This document shows, one piece after another, positions 20,201 through 27,911 of a stretch of DNA of 59,226 nt; position 1 is the first letter of the stretch; each line of letters opens with the position of its first letter. Source of the DNA: an uncultured Lachnospiraceae bacterium (GTDB lineage Bacteria > Bacillota > Clostridia > Lachnospirales > Lachnospiraceae); assembly GCA_902786515.1 (NCBI GenBank), contig CADADA010000026.1, positions 1 through 59,226 of the forward strand. The letters are read 5' to 3'. The notes beneath the pieces are model-generated. The model saw only the letters and a list, made by a program, of their open reading frames with translations. It was not told where the DNA came from and ran no database searches. A program made the translations under genes and the position numbers.

Positions 20201-21912
20201 GTAACTGAAAATCCAAATTCTAATTCAAGCTCACCAAAAAGCATCTCTGTCTTTAAAGAATCAATTCCAAGCTCCGTAAATGGTTTGTCAATGTCGGATT
20301 CGTCTATTTTTTCTTCATTTATTCTTTCTACTATAAGAATCAGCTTCTGTAAAATGCCCCCCACACTATAAGTACCATCTATATCGCTTTGTTCATATTT
20401 ATGTGACAGTTTATAATACTGTATTTTCCCGCTTGCAGTCCGCGGAAGAGCCGGCACAAACACAACTTCATCTACCTGAACGTGAAATGTATTTATAACG
20501 CTGCTTTTAATCTTTTTTGCAATCTCTATATCCATTTTTTCATCTGATTCAACAGCCACGTATAAATGTTCTTTATCATTTTTTTGTACTTTAAAAGCAG
20601 CGATTACATAGTTTCGCAAACTCTCAACTTTTGAATATATTACACTTTCTATATCGCTTGCAAAAAAATTCTTTCCGTTAATGATTATGATTTCTTTTTT
20701 TCTGCCTGTTACATAAAGTTCATTTCCCGATATAAATCCAATATCCCCTGTTTGTAATTTACCGTCAATTATAGTTGCATTCGTTGCAGATTCATTTTTA
20801 TAGTAACCCGCTGAAATATTCTCTCCCTCTACTATGATATTTCCAATTATATTTTCGTCTAAAACATTTCCATCATCATCGCATATAAAAACGTTGTTAC
20901 AACTTAATTTTTTTCCACAACTTACAACTGATTTTTCATTATCATTAACTTTTTCAGTTACCAGCTGTCCAATCATGACATCATTATATATTTTCTTATC
21001 TGCGTTTATATCGATTTTGTATATCGTTACCGCTGCTGTCGCCTCCGCAAGACCATATGCAGCAAATATTGTATCATCTTTCAATCCGTTTCCGCTAAGC
21101 GTTTTTATAAACTTTCTGCATGTATTTCCTGATATTCCTTCTCCCGCTGTCGCTATTACACGCATAGTACTCAAATCTATGTTTTCATTCTTTTTATAAT
21201 ACTTCACTATGAGATTCATCGCAAAATTCGGAAGGCTGCACAGGGTAACACCATATTTTGATACTATTTCGCACCATATCGCAGGATTACGCAAAAAATT
21301 GGTTGGAGCCATCAGAATCTGATTTGCTCTTGCAAGCAGACTCGACATGTGTGTAGCAAGCAACCCGAAATCGTGTGAAAGTGGCAGCCAGTTATACACC
21401 ATATCATCATTTTTTAAGCCTACAGCAATGCTGATATCTGTTATATTGGATATTATATTTTTGTGACTAAGCATTACCCCTTTAGGAGTGCCTGTAGAAC
21501 CTGAAGAGAATTGGAGCATAGCAGTTTTATCATCATCCGTGTCATCTGTCTCTGTATCAAACTTATGAACCTCTTTATCGCATGTTACTGCAAGATTTTT
21601 CACATACGATATTTTGTTTTTCATCACTTCATGCAGTGGCTCATCGCAAATCATATATGATATATCAAAGCTTTTGCACAAATTATCTATATTTTTGATA
21701 TGAACCGGCATGTCAGCAGATATCGGAAACATCGCCGGAACAGAACCGTTTAACACATTTCCCCAGAACGCAATTAATGTGTTTAAAGGATTTACGGTTT
21801 GTAACAGGACTATTTCACCCGCTTTTACATTATTTTTTTCTAACTCATTTTTATAATTATTTGCAATGATAAATAATTCGTGGTACGTTATGTCCATCTT
21901 CGAATCGTACAT
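17284..21912 (-). CDS. Hybrid assembly-line synthase: acyl-AMP ligase, ACP, ketosynthase, ACP, alpha-oxoamine synthase
   Basis: This is a 1542-residue multidomain protein. Residues 1 to about 500 are an acyl-adenylating (FAAL/ACS-like) domain with SSGSTGTPKG near residue 137. A first carrier domain has GIDSLKTEM (serine near 550). A ketosynthase has its cysteine in DTACSSS near 770 and the histidines in ESHGTGTKLGDP and VKTNIGHLEAA. A second carrier domain has GIDSIMM (serine near 1084). The last 370 residues are a PLP-dependent alpha-oxoamine synthase (8-amino-7-oxononanoate synthase/PigH type) with DEAHSLGTIG and the lysine in GTMSKSL near 1392. There is no acyltransferase, ketoreductase or thioesterase domain. 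The likely chemistry is fatty acid activation, possible extension and release as an alpha-amino ketone. Upstream, the best start (21972, after GCGAGGAG) is followed by a TAA at codon 3, so expression is doubtful unless initiation occurs at the ATG at 21912. Confidence 0.85.
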   Translation of the reverse strand: MYDSKMDITYHELFIIANNYKNELEKNNVKAGEIVLLQTVNPLNTLIAFWGNVLNGSVPAMFPISADMPVHIKNIDNLCKSFDISYMICDEPLHEVMKNKISYVKNLAVTCDKEVHKFDTETDDTDDDKTAMLQFSSGSTGTPKGVMLSHKNIISNITDISIAVGLKNDDMVYNWLPLSHDFGLLATHMSSLLARANQILMAPTNFLRNPAIWCEIVSKYGVTLCSLPNFAMNLIVKYYKKNENIDLSTMRVIATAGEGISGNTCRKFIKTLSGNGLKDDTIFAAYGLAEATAAVTIYKIDINADKKIYNDVMIGQLVTEKVNDNEKSVVSCGKKLSCNNVFICDDDGNVLDENIIGNIIVEGENISAGYYKNESATNATIIDGKLQTGDIGFISGNELYVTGRKKEIIIINGKNFFASDIESVIYSKVESLRNYVIAAFKVQKNDKEHLYVAVESDEKMDIEIAKKIKSSVINTFHVQVDEVVFVPALPRTASGKIQYYKLSHKYEQSDIDGTYSVGGILQKLILIVERINEEKIDESDIDKPFTELGIDSLKTEMLFGELELEFGFSVTMDVIWNYPTLKNLADYIASNINTTHEAGKNEPEDSAENEDIAIISMACHFPGGADTPVQYWKNMISEKNCICKIDEERLRHQKDDELKKYKGGYLRNIANINAKKFGLAPVEIKKMDPQQKLLLRTMDELLVNASYSKEKISGTDTGVFIGISNCDYALTRTDDLDSIYDSTGNAFSIAANRISYLYNLEGPSMSVDTACSSSLVSVHMAAQAIRNNECNMAVCGGVNIILNPKTSEVFFDAKMLSPDSKCKTFDESANGYVRGEGVGLVLLKRLKDAVRDGDNIYAVIKGSAINQDGKSNGLTAPNGRSQKKVIEKALKNAKLSVNEIDYIESHGTGTKLGDPIEFNTLNSIMKERTASDVCYVGSVKTNIGHLEAAAGIASLIKAVLILNNDEIPAILNFTKINPYIEIDESKIRIASESMNKTVKNVGISSFGFGGTNCHMIVSECEKKDISGLNYVCQADEVYWHDIEQKEAANGNNIRQMVYNALSNVTAYSMSDLKPEDKLQDDLGIDSIMMIQLADELTAKLELEGDKAAKIIAVGCEDDASIKDLCDAIEKAGVVVQADEYEDEFDSDVNIESKIEDFDEVKQLKARMSEIEHNPYYKVNYGIPKDVIMTDEGEKINYSTYNYVGLNGDPDIINASVEAMKKYGTSVSGSRMISGEISLHRELEEKITSFLGTEDTIVYIGGYTTNVSAISTIVSSEDLILHDALSHNSIITGCVLSGAKRIAFKHNDMVSLESSLKKLRKTYRRVLIVAEGIYSMDGDICDLPKLIQLKKKYGALLMIDEAHSLGTIGEQGRGVGSYYNVDRKDVDLWMGTMSKSLASFGGNISGSKALVELLKYSSDGFMFSVGISPANAAAALQALIKLEKSKDLVERLKENSEYFLSLMKEAGFDTGLAVGTAIVPCILGDSKKCMEVSDKLYENGINVMPIIYPAVPEKEARLRFFLSTNHTKDEMRYTVETLKRIIN

Positions 21913-21963
21913 ATGTAATATTGATTCCCGGTTATTTTCAGTAGCGTCTTTAAATATGTTTTT

Positions 21964-21972
21964 TTAATTCAT
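21964..21972 (-). other. Original start of the synthase with a premature stop
   Basis: On the minus strand GCGAGGAG is followed by ATG AAT TAA, in frame with the synthase at 21912. The codons between the TAA and the annotated ATG read KNIFKDATENNRESILH, a plausible N-terminus for an acyl-AMP ligase. A single base change from TTA or another sense codon would restore the frame. Confidence 0.75.
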
Positions 21973-21990
21973 TTTTTCTCCTCGCTTTTA

Positions 21991-22543
21991 TCATTTGACT
22001 ATTTTACTTATCACATCACTAATATCTTCTTTTTCACATAAAAACAAATGCCCACCTTCTATGTAATGAATATTTACTGTACTATTTGTTATATTTGACC
22101 ACTTATCAGTTTCTTAAGTATTTTTGATAATATTTTGATGTAATTATGCTCCTGATTGCTTCACTTGAGTTTTCTATCATTGATACTTCCAGTCTTTCTA
22201 TATTGCAAAATGGATTGCATGCCGCATATATATTGTGTCCGGGTAATTTTTCATTTCTCTCTCTCAACGCATGGCACACATCCTGTACCAGATATGCTCC
22301 CATACTGTTTCCTAATAAAACATACTCTTCGTTATCTTTAACTTCATTTTTTATGTATGCGTATATGTCTTCTGTCATTTGCTGCCACGTATCGTACAAT
22401 TTTTCTTCAGCTCTCTTTCCATGACCGCTGTATTCAAATACACTTACTTCATGATATTTTCTTAGTTCTTTTTTTAAGCGGTTATACGCCATGGCAGTTC
22501 CCCCGGCGTGGGGGATTATTATTATTTTAATTGTTTTCTCCAT
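21991..22543 (-). pseudogene. Type II thioesterase, internally deleted and frameshifted
   Basis: The first 145 residues are the N-terminal part of a GrsT-like alpha/beta hydrolase, with PHAGGTAMAY near the start and the nucleophile motif GNSMGAYL. The frame stops at 22106. One base out of frame, the next bases encode the family's C-terminal end (WSNIT, then IEGGHLFL with the catalytic histidine) down to a TGA at 21991. The segment between, which should hold the lid and the catalytic aspartate, is missing (roughly 60 residues compared with a 240-250-residue family length). Type II thioesterases clean stalled carrier domains, so this gene once served the synthase that begins 18 bases after its stop. 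Confidence 0.8.
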
Positions 22544-22560
22544 TATCTCTCCTGTCTTTA

Positions 22561-23913
22561 TTACAACAATTCTGTCATGTAAATTGGTAAATAGAATACC
22601 TCTCCATCGTCCTTCAGATCGCCCGTGTGAATCACATATGGAATATGTGTCTGATTGGCATATTTCCTGCGGAATTTATTAAGCGATGTCAACGTATAGT
22701 TTTTTCCTGATTTAACCTCAATCGGAGAAATATTATGACGATTGCTTATTTTGCTTTTTGCTATCAAAAAGTCAATCTCCATCCTGTTATCCTTGTCATT
22801 TCTGTCGGAATTTGCGTAAAAATACAACTTGTGTCCACCTACTATAAGCATCTGTGATACTATGTTTTCCACAACCATACCCATATTAACTTCCAACTTA
22901 TCCAACAACAACTTCTTGTATATTTCACCACTTACTATACCATTTTCATCAAATGCGTGACTAATAAGAAGGCCTGTGTCACCCATGTAACATTTTAGCA
23001 GAGTACGATCCCGGTTAAGTTTTAGTCCTATATTTGGTTCTGTGGAATTATAACAGTTATTTACTATCATTGCATCTGACAACCAAAACATAGCATCTTT
23101 ATATTCGCTAAAACGCGCACCCTTTTCAATCGAAGATAGTTTAAAATGACAGTTCTGATTTTTTAGCTGTGAAGGAAGTTCCTCAAATATGGCTTCAATC
23201 TTCATCGCATCGTTACCTGCATGCTTGCGGATATCATCACGATACAGATTCAAAATTCTACGTTTTTCTCTATCTGTCTTTTCAAAATCATGGCTTTTTG
23301 CAAACTCTTTTACCGCCTGTGGCATGCCACCTACTATCATATATTGTCTGAATAAATCCATCGCCTTTCGATGCAGAGCTTGCCCTAGAGGTTTTTTCTT
23401 TTCATAACAATTTCTGATTAACGTATACATAGTTTCGTCTCCAATTGCCCAAAGGAACTCCTCAAAGTCCATAGGAAACATATCAAGCTTATCTTCCTCA
23501 GATGGAATAAGTATTCCCTCAACATTTTTTCGAATTGATATAAGAGAACCCGTTTCGATGTAATCATATCTGCCATCAGCGACAAGATATTTGATAGCAC
23601 TTCGTGCTCGCGGAAACATCTGTACCTCATCAAGTATAATAACTGATTCACGTTTGTACAGCTTGGTATTGAAAAGTGTTGAAAGTTTCAAAAAAAAAGT
23701 ATCCAAATCACTCAAATCATGCATAAACATATCTCTGACCTGCTCATCTACAAGGTTGAAATCTATCAGAATATAACTTTTGTACTCCTGCTTTGCAAAC
23801 TCTTCTACGATATAACTCTTACCAACACGCCTTGCTCCCCGTACAAGTAATGCACTTTCTCCGCATGATGTATTTTTCCATGTTTTCAGTTCGTTAAAGG
23901 CTTTTCTCTTCAT
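22561..23913 (-). CDS. AAA-type ATPase with DUF4143 domain
   Basis: This protein of about 450 residues has a P-loop RGARRVGKSY near the N-terminus and ILDEVQMFPRA as Walker B. The C-terminal DUF4143 region contains IEVKSGKNYTLTSL and DFLIAKS, a restriction-endonuclease-like core seen in this family. I place the start at the second ATG (23913), which follows GGTGG, six codons inside the longest frame. Proteins of this family are common, often duplicated and of unknown function. It lies downstream of a 33-bp tandem repeat and has a possible promoter (TTGGAT, 18 bases, TATACT) near 23970-24000. Confidence 0.82.
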   Translation of the reverse strand: MKRKAFNELKTWKNTSCGESALLVRGARRVGKSYIVEEFAKQEYKSYILIDFNLVDEQVRDMFMHDLSDLDTFFLKLSTLFNTKLYKRESVIILDEVQMFPRARSAIKYLVADGRYDYIETGSLISIRKNVEGILIPSEEDKLDMFPMDFEEFLWAIGDETMYTLIRNCYEKKKPLGQALHRKAMDLFRQYMIVGGMPQAVKEFAKSHDFEKTDREKRRILNLYRDDIRKHAGNDAMKIEAIFEELPSQLKNQNCHFKLSSIEKGARFSEYKDAMFWLSDAMIVNNCYNSTEPNIGLKLNRDRTLLKCYMGDTGLLISHAFDENGIVSGEIYKKLLLDKLEVNMGMVVENIVSQMLIVGGHKLYFYANSDRNDKDNRMEIDFLIAKSKISNRHNISPIEVKSGKNYTLTSLNKFRRKYANQTHIPYVIHTGDLKDDGEVFYLPIYMTELL

Positions 23914-23976
23914 TTTATTCCCACCAATCATTTTACGGTAGTGTCTAGTTTAGTACCTTATTTTTCTCTTAGTATA

Positions 23977-24108
23977 ACACAAATCAAGAAAAATATCCAA
24001 AGCAATTTAACACAAATCAAGTTTTTTATTCCGTTGATTATTACACAAATCAAGTTTTTTATTCCGCTGATTATTACACAAATCAAACTTTTTATCCTTT
24101 TGATAAAG
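23977..24108. repeat. Tandem repeat, four copies of a 33-bp unit
   Basis: The motif ACACAAATCAA starts at 23977, 24010, 24043 and 24076, exactly 33 bases apart. The two middle units are almost identical over their whole length; the outer ones are diverged. The last unit overlaps the end of the macro-domain gene, and the first overlaps the likely promoter of the DUF4143 ATPase. The period is a multiple of three and close to three helical turns. Confidence 0.85.
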
Positions 24109-25168
24109 GGTCAAGTCCGTAATCAAAAAGTACTATATCTATCTTTATAACATTGTAATCTTCGTGTTCTATAAAATATTCCACCACTGCATCTGTCTGT
24201 GAAATCGGCGATAAAGCATAACCTGCAAGCTGCAGAAAATCTATCGTTTCGTCCAAATTCAAATGCAGTCCTACAGCAATTGCCAATATTTTATTTTTTG
24301 AAGGTTTAACCTGATCTTTTAAAAGTTTGCTAAAATATTGTTTTGAAATGTTGGCTGCAGCATAGACCTCAGAGTTTTTAAGTCCTTTTTTATTTATCAG
24401 CTGCGTAATATGCTTTGCTAAGGATTCTTTATAGATTCCCTGTAATCTGCTTTCAAGAGATATATTTTTTTCTGCATAAGCACCTTGTATTACTTCTTGA
24501 TTTACGGGAGCGGGAGCGGCATCAGATTTATTTCGTAATTTTGCTCCTCCTAAAAATGCACCTGCTAAAGCCGCAGAAAAACGCCCCGGTTTGTTTGTAC
24601 TTAATTCTTCATCGCAGTACTCTGCCTCAAGAGCTTTGCCCACATAACGGCTATCTATAAAACTTTCAACTGTCTCATAGATTTCACCTGAAATCTTATA
24701 AGCATATTCTGTAAAAACTACAAGCGTGATTTCCATTTCGTGATTCTCTAAAAATTCCCTGAATGAATCAACTGCTATCGTTAATCCAAGTTCCTTGGGA
24801 AATCCATAAGTTCCGGTAGCCATCAAAGGAAAAGCAATAGACTCGCATTTATGCTCATACGCAAGTTTAAGTGAATTGTCATAGCATTGACGTAATATCT
24901 CGGTTTCACCATGATTGCCATCCTGCCACCAGGGACCTGAAGAATGAATAACGTATTTTGCAGGCAGCTTAAATGCGGGCGAAATTGCTACTTCGCCCGG
25001 AGCAAGTCCGCCTATTTTTTCTCTTGCTTTAAGCAGGTCTGCCGAACCTGCGGCTTCATATATGGCACGCTCTACGCCGTCACCTATTAAAACCTCCGGA
25101 TTCGCTGTATTGACGATAGCGTCAGCTTTTACTCTTGTGATATCATTTCTGATTATTTGAAATGGCAT
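24092..25168 (-). CDS. Macro-domain protein with C-terminal helix-turn-helix
   Basis: Residues 1-160 of this 358-residue protein are a macro domain, the ADP-ribose-binding or -hydrolysing fold: NDITRVKADAIVNTAN at the start, the loop GDGVERAIYEAAG, and PLMATGTYGFP. Residues about 240-310 hold a Cro/XRE-like helix-turn-helix (NSEVYAAANISKQYFSKLL). A stretch of low complexity joins them. The fusion suggests a regulator that senses ADP-ribose or a related nucleotide, or an ADP-ribosyl-hydrolase tethered to DNA. It is the last gene of the tight operon that starts at 31662, 33 bases after the decarboxylase gene. Its 3' end is embedded in the 33-bp repeat. Confidence 0.85.
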   Translation of the reverse strand: MPFQIIRNDITRVKADAIVNTANPEVLIGDGVERAIYEAAGSADLLKAREKIGGLAPGEVAISPAFKLPAKYVIHSSGPWWQDGNHGETEILRQCYDNSLKLAYEHKCESIAFPLMATGTYGFPKELGLTIAVDSFREFLENHEMEITLVVFTEYAYKISGEIYETVESFIDSRYVGKALEAEYCDEELSTNKPGRFSAALAGAFLGGAKLRNKSDAAPAPVNQEVIQGAYAEKNISLESRLQGIYKESLAKHITQLINKKGLKNSEVYAAANISKQYFSKLLKDQVKPSKNKILAIAVGLHLNLDETIDFLQLAGYALSPISQTDAVVEYFIEHEDYNVIKIDIVLFDYGLDPLSKG

Positions 25169-25201
25169 ATGTACCTCTCCATTCTGATTTTGTTATTATG
25201 A

Positions 25202-25930
25202 TTATTTTCCACCCTGCTCCACCTTTTTGATATCATCATCCGATGCATCTTTTAGCGAATATGTATCAAATACAGGTTCTGTTGGAAGCTGCAGCTCTAT
25301 GCGACTGATTTTATCGAGCTTTGCTACTCCCTTCTCCATTTCCATTTCAAACACATGGCCCCCTTTTGTCCTGTCCTCTGAAATAAAATGAAGGTGCCAT
25401 CCTGCTGCATTAATTCCATCCATATAATCCGGATAATAAACACAAATCAAAGAACCTTTTACCGAATCAAAAACAAATGCTTTCTGGGTTTGTGAAAGCA
25501 TATCCTTTAAAGAAATATGGATTGCATGATAAGCTGATTCAGAACGGGCATCAACTTTTTTAAATACTCCATCGATTTGAACCATGTGCATACTGTTTAG
25601 TCCAAAATCTTCTTCAATTTTGTTGTTTAATACACTTTTTAGTGATGCAATATCTTTGATTTCTCCCAGTTCAAATTGTTTACTTCCTGAAAAATTACAA
25701 ATAGAAGCAAATGGCACTCCCATATCTGGTTCTGCAACTTCTACATCACCATCTTCTTTAGCACGATAACAATGTCCACCTACTACAATCATTTCACCAT
25801 TTACACCTGTAAATGTTCCCAACCCGGTATCACCATGTTTCATTAATTCCTGTACATCAACAACAGAACGGGTATGCCCCATTGCCAATGCCTGAAGTGT
25901 AGATACCTGATACATTTTTACATTATCCAT
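25202..25930 (-). CDS. budA: Alpha-acetolactate decarboxylase
   Basis: The protein of about 242 residues converts 2-acetolactate to acetoin. Family motifs are visible: the YRAKEDGDV segment after GGHCY, and GWHLHFI followed by GGH, which supplies the three zinc histidines near the C-terminal third. The start is taken at ATG 25930, six bases after GGAG; an upstream in-frame TTG would add four residues. No acetolactate synthase or butanediol dehydrogenase is present nearby. Here the enzyme sits in an operon with a transporter and hydrolases, so it may serve to drain acetolactate or pyruvate. Confidence 0.92.
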   Translation of the reverse strand: MDNVKMYQVSTLQALAMGHTRSVVDVQELMKHGDTGLGTFTGVNGEMIVVGGHCYRAKEDGDVEVAEPDMGVPFASICNFSGSKQFELGEIKDIASLKSVLNNKIEEDFGLNSMHMVQIDGVFKKVDARSESAYHAIHISLKDMLSQTQKAFVFDSVKGSLICVYYPDYMDGINAAGWHLHFISEDRTKGGHVFEMEMEKGVAKLDKISRIELQLPTEPVFDTYSLKDASDDDIKKVEQGGK

Positions 25931-25983
25931 ATCCTTCTCCAATCTATTATTTTTCTCTCTAATTTGTAATTAAACTTTCCCCA

Positions 25984-26952
25984 TTACTTTGCAAACAAAT
26001 CACTATATGCCGGAAAACCATATGCCGAAACAGCATTTTCTACAGCTGATACAATAGCCTTCGTCATTACTTTTGCTGCTAACGTCCCTACCATATCCAC
26101 ATCTGCATGAACTGTACCATTGGCAAGTGCATAAATGCTGTCTCCATCTGCAGAAGTATGTACCGGTCGAATACACCTTGCATAACCGTTATGTGTCATA
26201 GAAGCAATCTTACACAATTGTGACTTATTAAAATCTGCATTTGTTAGAATTGCACCAATCGTTGTATTACCTGTGAATTTATTATCAATCGCTTCATTTA
26301 GTTCATATAGCAGCTCCTCACTGCTTCTAAACGACTTCTTGTCCTCAGAAAGCAGTCCCGCAATTTTCCTGCCACTTTCAGGATCAAATACATCTCCCAA
26401 TGCATTCAGTGCGACAATTGCTCCAACCTTTAATTCACCTGCCTGCACAGCAGCACTTCCAATACCGGTTTTCATACAATAGTCCATTCCTAACCACTTG
26501 CCGACCGTAGCACCACAACCGGCACCATAATTTCCATCACGATAGTTGCCGATCCCAGCTTTTTCACATGCCTCATATCCCATTTTTCTGTCCGGTCGCA
26601 CGGTATAATCTCCCACAGTAAGATCAAACAAATCTGACTGACACACTAACGGAACTTTTGTAATGCCAACATCAAACCCAATGCCGTGTTCCTCAAGATA
26701 CTGTAAAACACCATCGGCAGCACCTAATCCGAATGCACTGCCACCTCCCAGCACAACAGCATGTATTTTTTCAGCAGCAGCCGTCGGCTTTAAAAGTTCA
26801 CTTTCCCGTGATGCAGGTCCTCCGCCTCTAACATCCAGTCCGGCAGCCATTCCGCCATCTGCAATAATAACAGTACAACCTGTCCCTGCAATGGCATCTT
26901 CTACTTGTCCAATTTTATATCCTTCAATATCTGTAACCTCAATTTTTTTCAT
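25984..26952 (-). CDS. P1 family peptidase (DmpA-like aminopeptidase)
   Basis: This 322-residue protein matches the P1/S58 family of self-cleaving N-terminal nucleophile aminopeptidases. Visible motifs are GGPASRESELL, LGGGSAFGL and, in the C-terminal part, GNTTIGAILTNA (the expected self-cleavage region before the nucleophile) and HTSADGDSIYAL. Members release N-terminal D- or L-residues from small peptides or amides. It is 12 bases after the DUF3089 gene in the long operon. Confidence 0.87.
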   Translation of the reverse strand: MKKIEVTDIEGYKIGQVEDAIAGTGCTVIIADGGMAAGLDVRGGGPASRESELLKPTAAAEKIHAVVLGGGSAFGLGAADGVLQYLEEHGIGFDVGITKVPLVCQSDLFDLTVGDYTVRPDRKMGYEACEKAGIGNYRDGNYGAGCGATVGKWLGMDYCMKTGIGSAAVQAGELKVGAIVALNALGDVFDPESGRKIAGLLSEDKKSFRSSEELLYELNEAIDNKFTGNTTIGAILTNADFNKSQLCKIASMTHNGYARCIRPVHTSADGDSIYALANGTVHADVDMVGTLAAKVMTKAIVSAVENAVSAYGFPAYSDLFAK

Positions 26953-26964
26953 ACAGTCACCTCA

Positions 26965-27888
26965 CTATTTGTTTTTACTAAAATATTCATCAATCCTTTT
27001 TGATACATTTCTCTGAATGTTTTTATAAAAAAACTGAAGATCGAACCAGTGATAATCCCCATGCTTAAAAATATCAATATCTAAAGAATAATCTTCTACC
27101 GGAACATCCGTAAGTTTCAATGATCCACGAACATCATCAAGATAACATCCTGTAAAATTATTAATCTCATTAACTACATTTCCTTCTTCATCAAAAATGC
27201 ATGCTCCTAAATTCAGTGTTCTGTCCGCTTTTGTAGAATCTGTCTTCCAGTTTAACGGATTGATTGAGTATACTTTTTTCCCCTTAGGAATTGCAAAAGA
27301 TGATTCCAATGATTCAGATTCGCAATCATACGAAACAATCACACCGGTATCCGTTTCACCCTTTGCCATTTTCATTTGGGGACTTCCTACAATATCATCA
27401 TCCGTTATTCTCCAGCCAATCGCATAAGCTGCTACAAGTAAATCCTGTCTTTCCTTAGAAGTCATATTTTCTTTCACAAGTCTGATACATATTTCTGCGC
27501 CTTGTGAATATCCGGCAATGATAAATGGTCTTCCATTATTAAAATGCTTCATATAATACTCAAAAGCAGACTGAACATCAGAATATCCTATTTCAAAATA
27601 CTTTCTCCTTTCACTTTCAGACAAATAGCACGCACTCAGACCAATCTGTCTGTAGAAAGGAGCAAACACTCTGGATTGCGTTCCAAATGCTCCTTTATTT
27701 GTGTCTAACGTTACCATAAACATATTTCGCATCTCTTCGTCTTCTATATCCATATTAAAATGTTTATCATCACCTTCTATAGCTGTGGAACAGATAAAGA
27801 ATATATCCGTTTCTTTTTCGTCGGCATCTTTTTCTAAATATACCCAGTTTTTATCTTTTGAATAATTGATTTCTGCTACTGCATTCAT
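26965..27888 (-). CDS. DUF3089 alpha/beta hydrolase
   Basis: This 307-residue protein has the nucleophile elbow GYSQGAEI and the flanking layout of DUF3089 (FAPFYRQIG upstream of the elbow, AYAIGW downstream). There is no signal peptide. Substrate unknown. In the operon it lies between the CstA transporter (23-base gap) and the P1 peptidase (12-base gap), so hydrolysis of an imported peptide or ester is possible. Confidence 0.78.
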   Translation of the reverse strand: MNAVAEINYSKDKNWVYLEKDADEKETDIFFICSTAIEGDDKHFNMDIEDEEMRNMFMVTLDTNKGAFGTQSRVFAPFYRQIGLSACYLSESERRKYFEIGYSDVQSAFEYYMKHFNNGRPFIIAGYSQGAEICIRLVKENMTSKERQDLLVAAYAIGWRITDDDIVGSPQMKMAKGETDTGVIVSYDCESESLESSFAIPKGKKVYSINPLNWKTDSTKADRTLNLGACIFDEEGNVVNEINNFTGCYLDDVRGSLKLTDVPVEDYSLDIDIFKHGDYHWFDLQFFYKNIQRNVSKRIDEYFSKNK

Positions 27889-27911
27889 TTTTCCATCTCC
27901 AAATAAAATCC

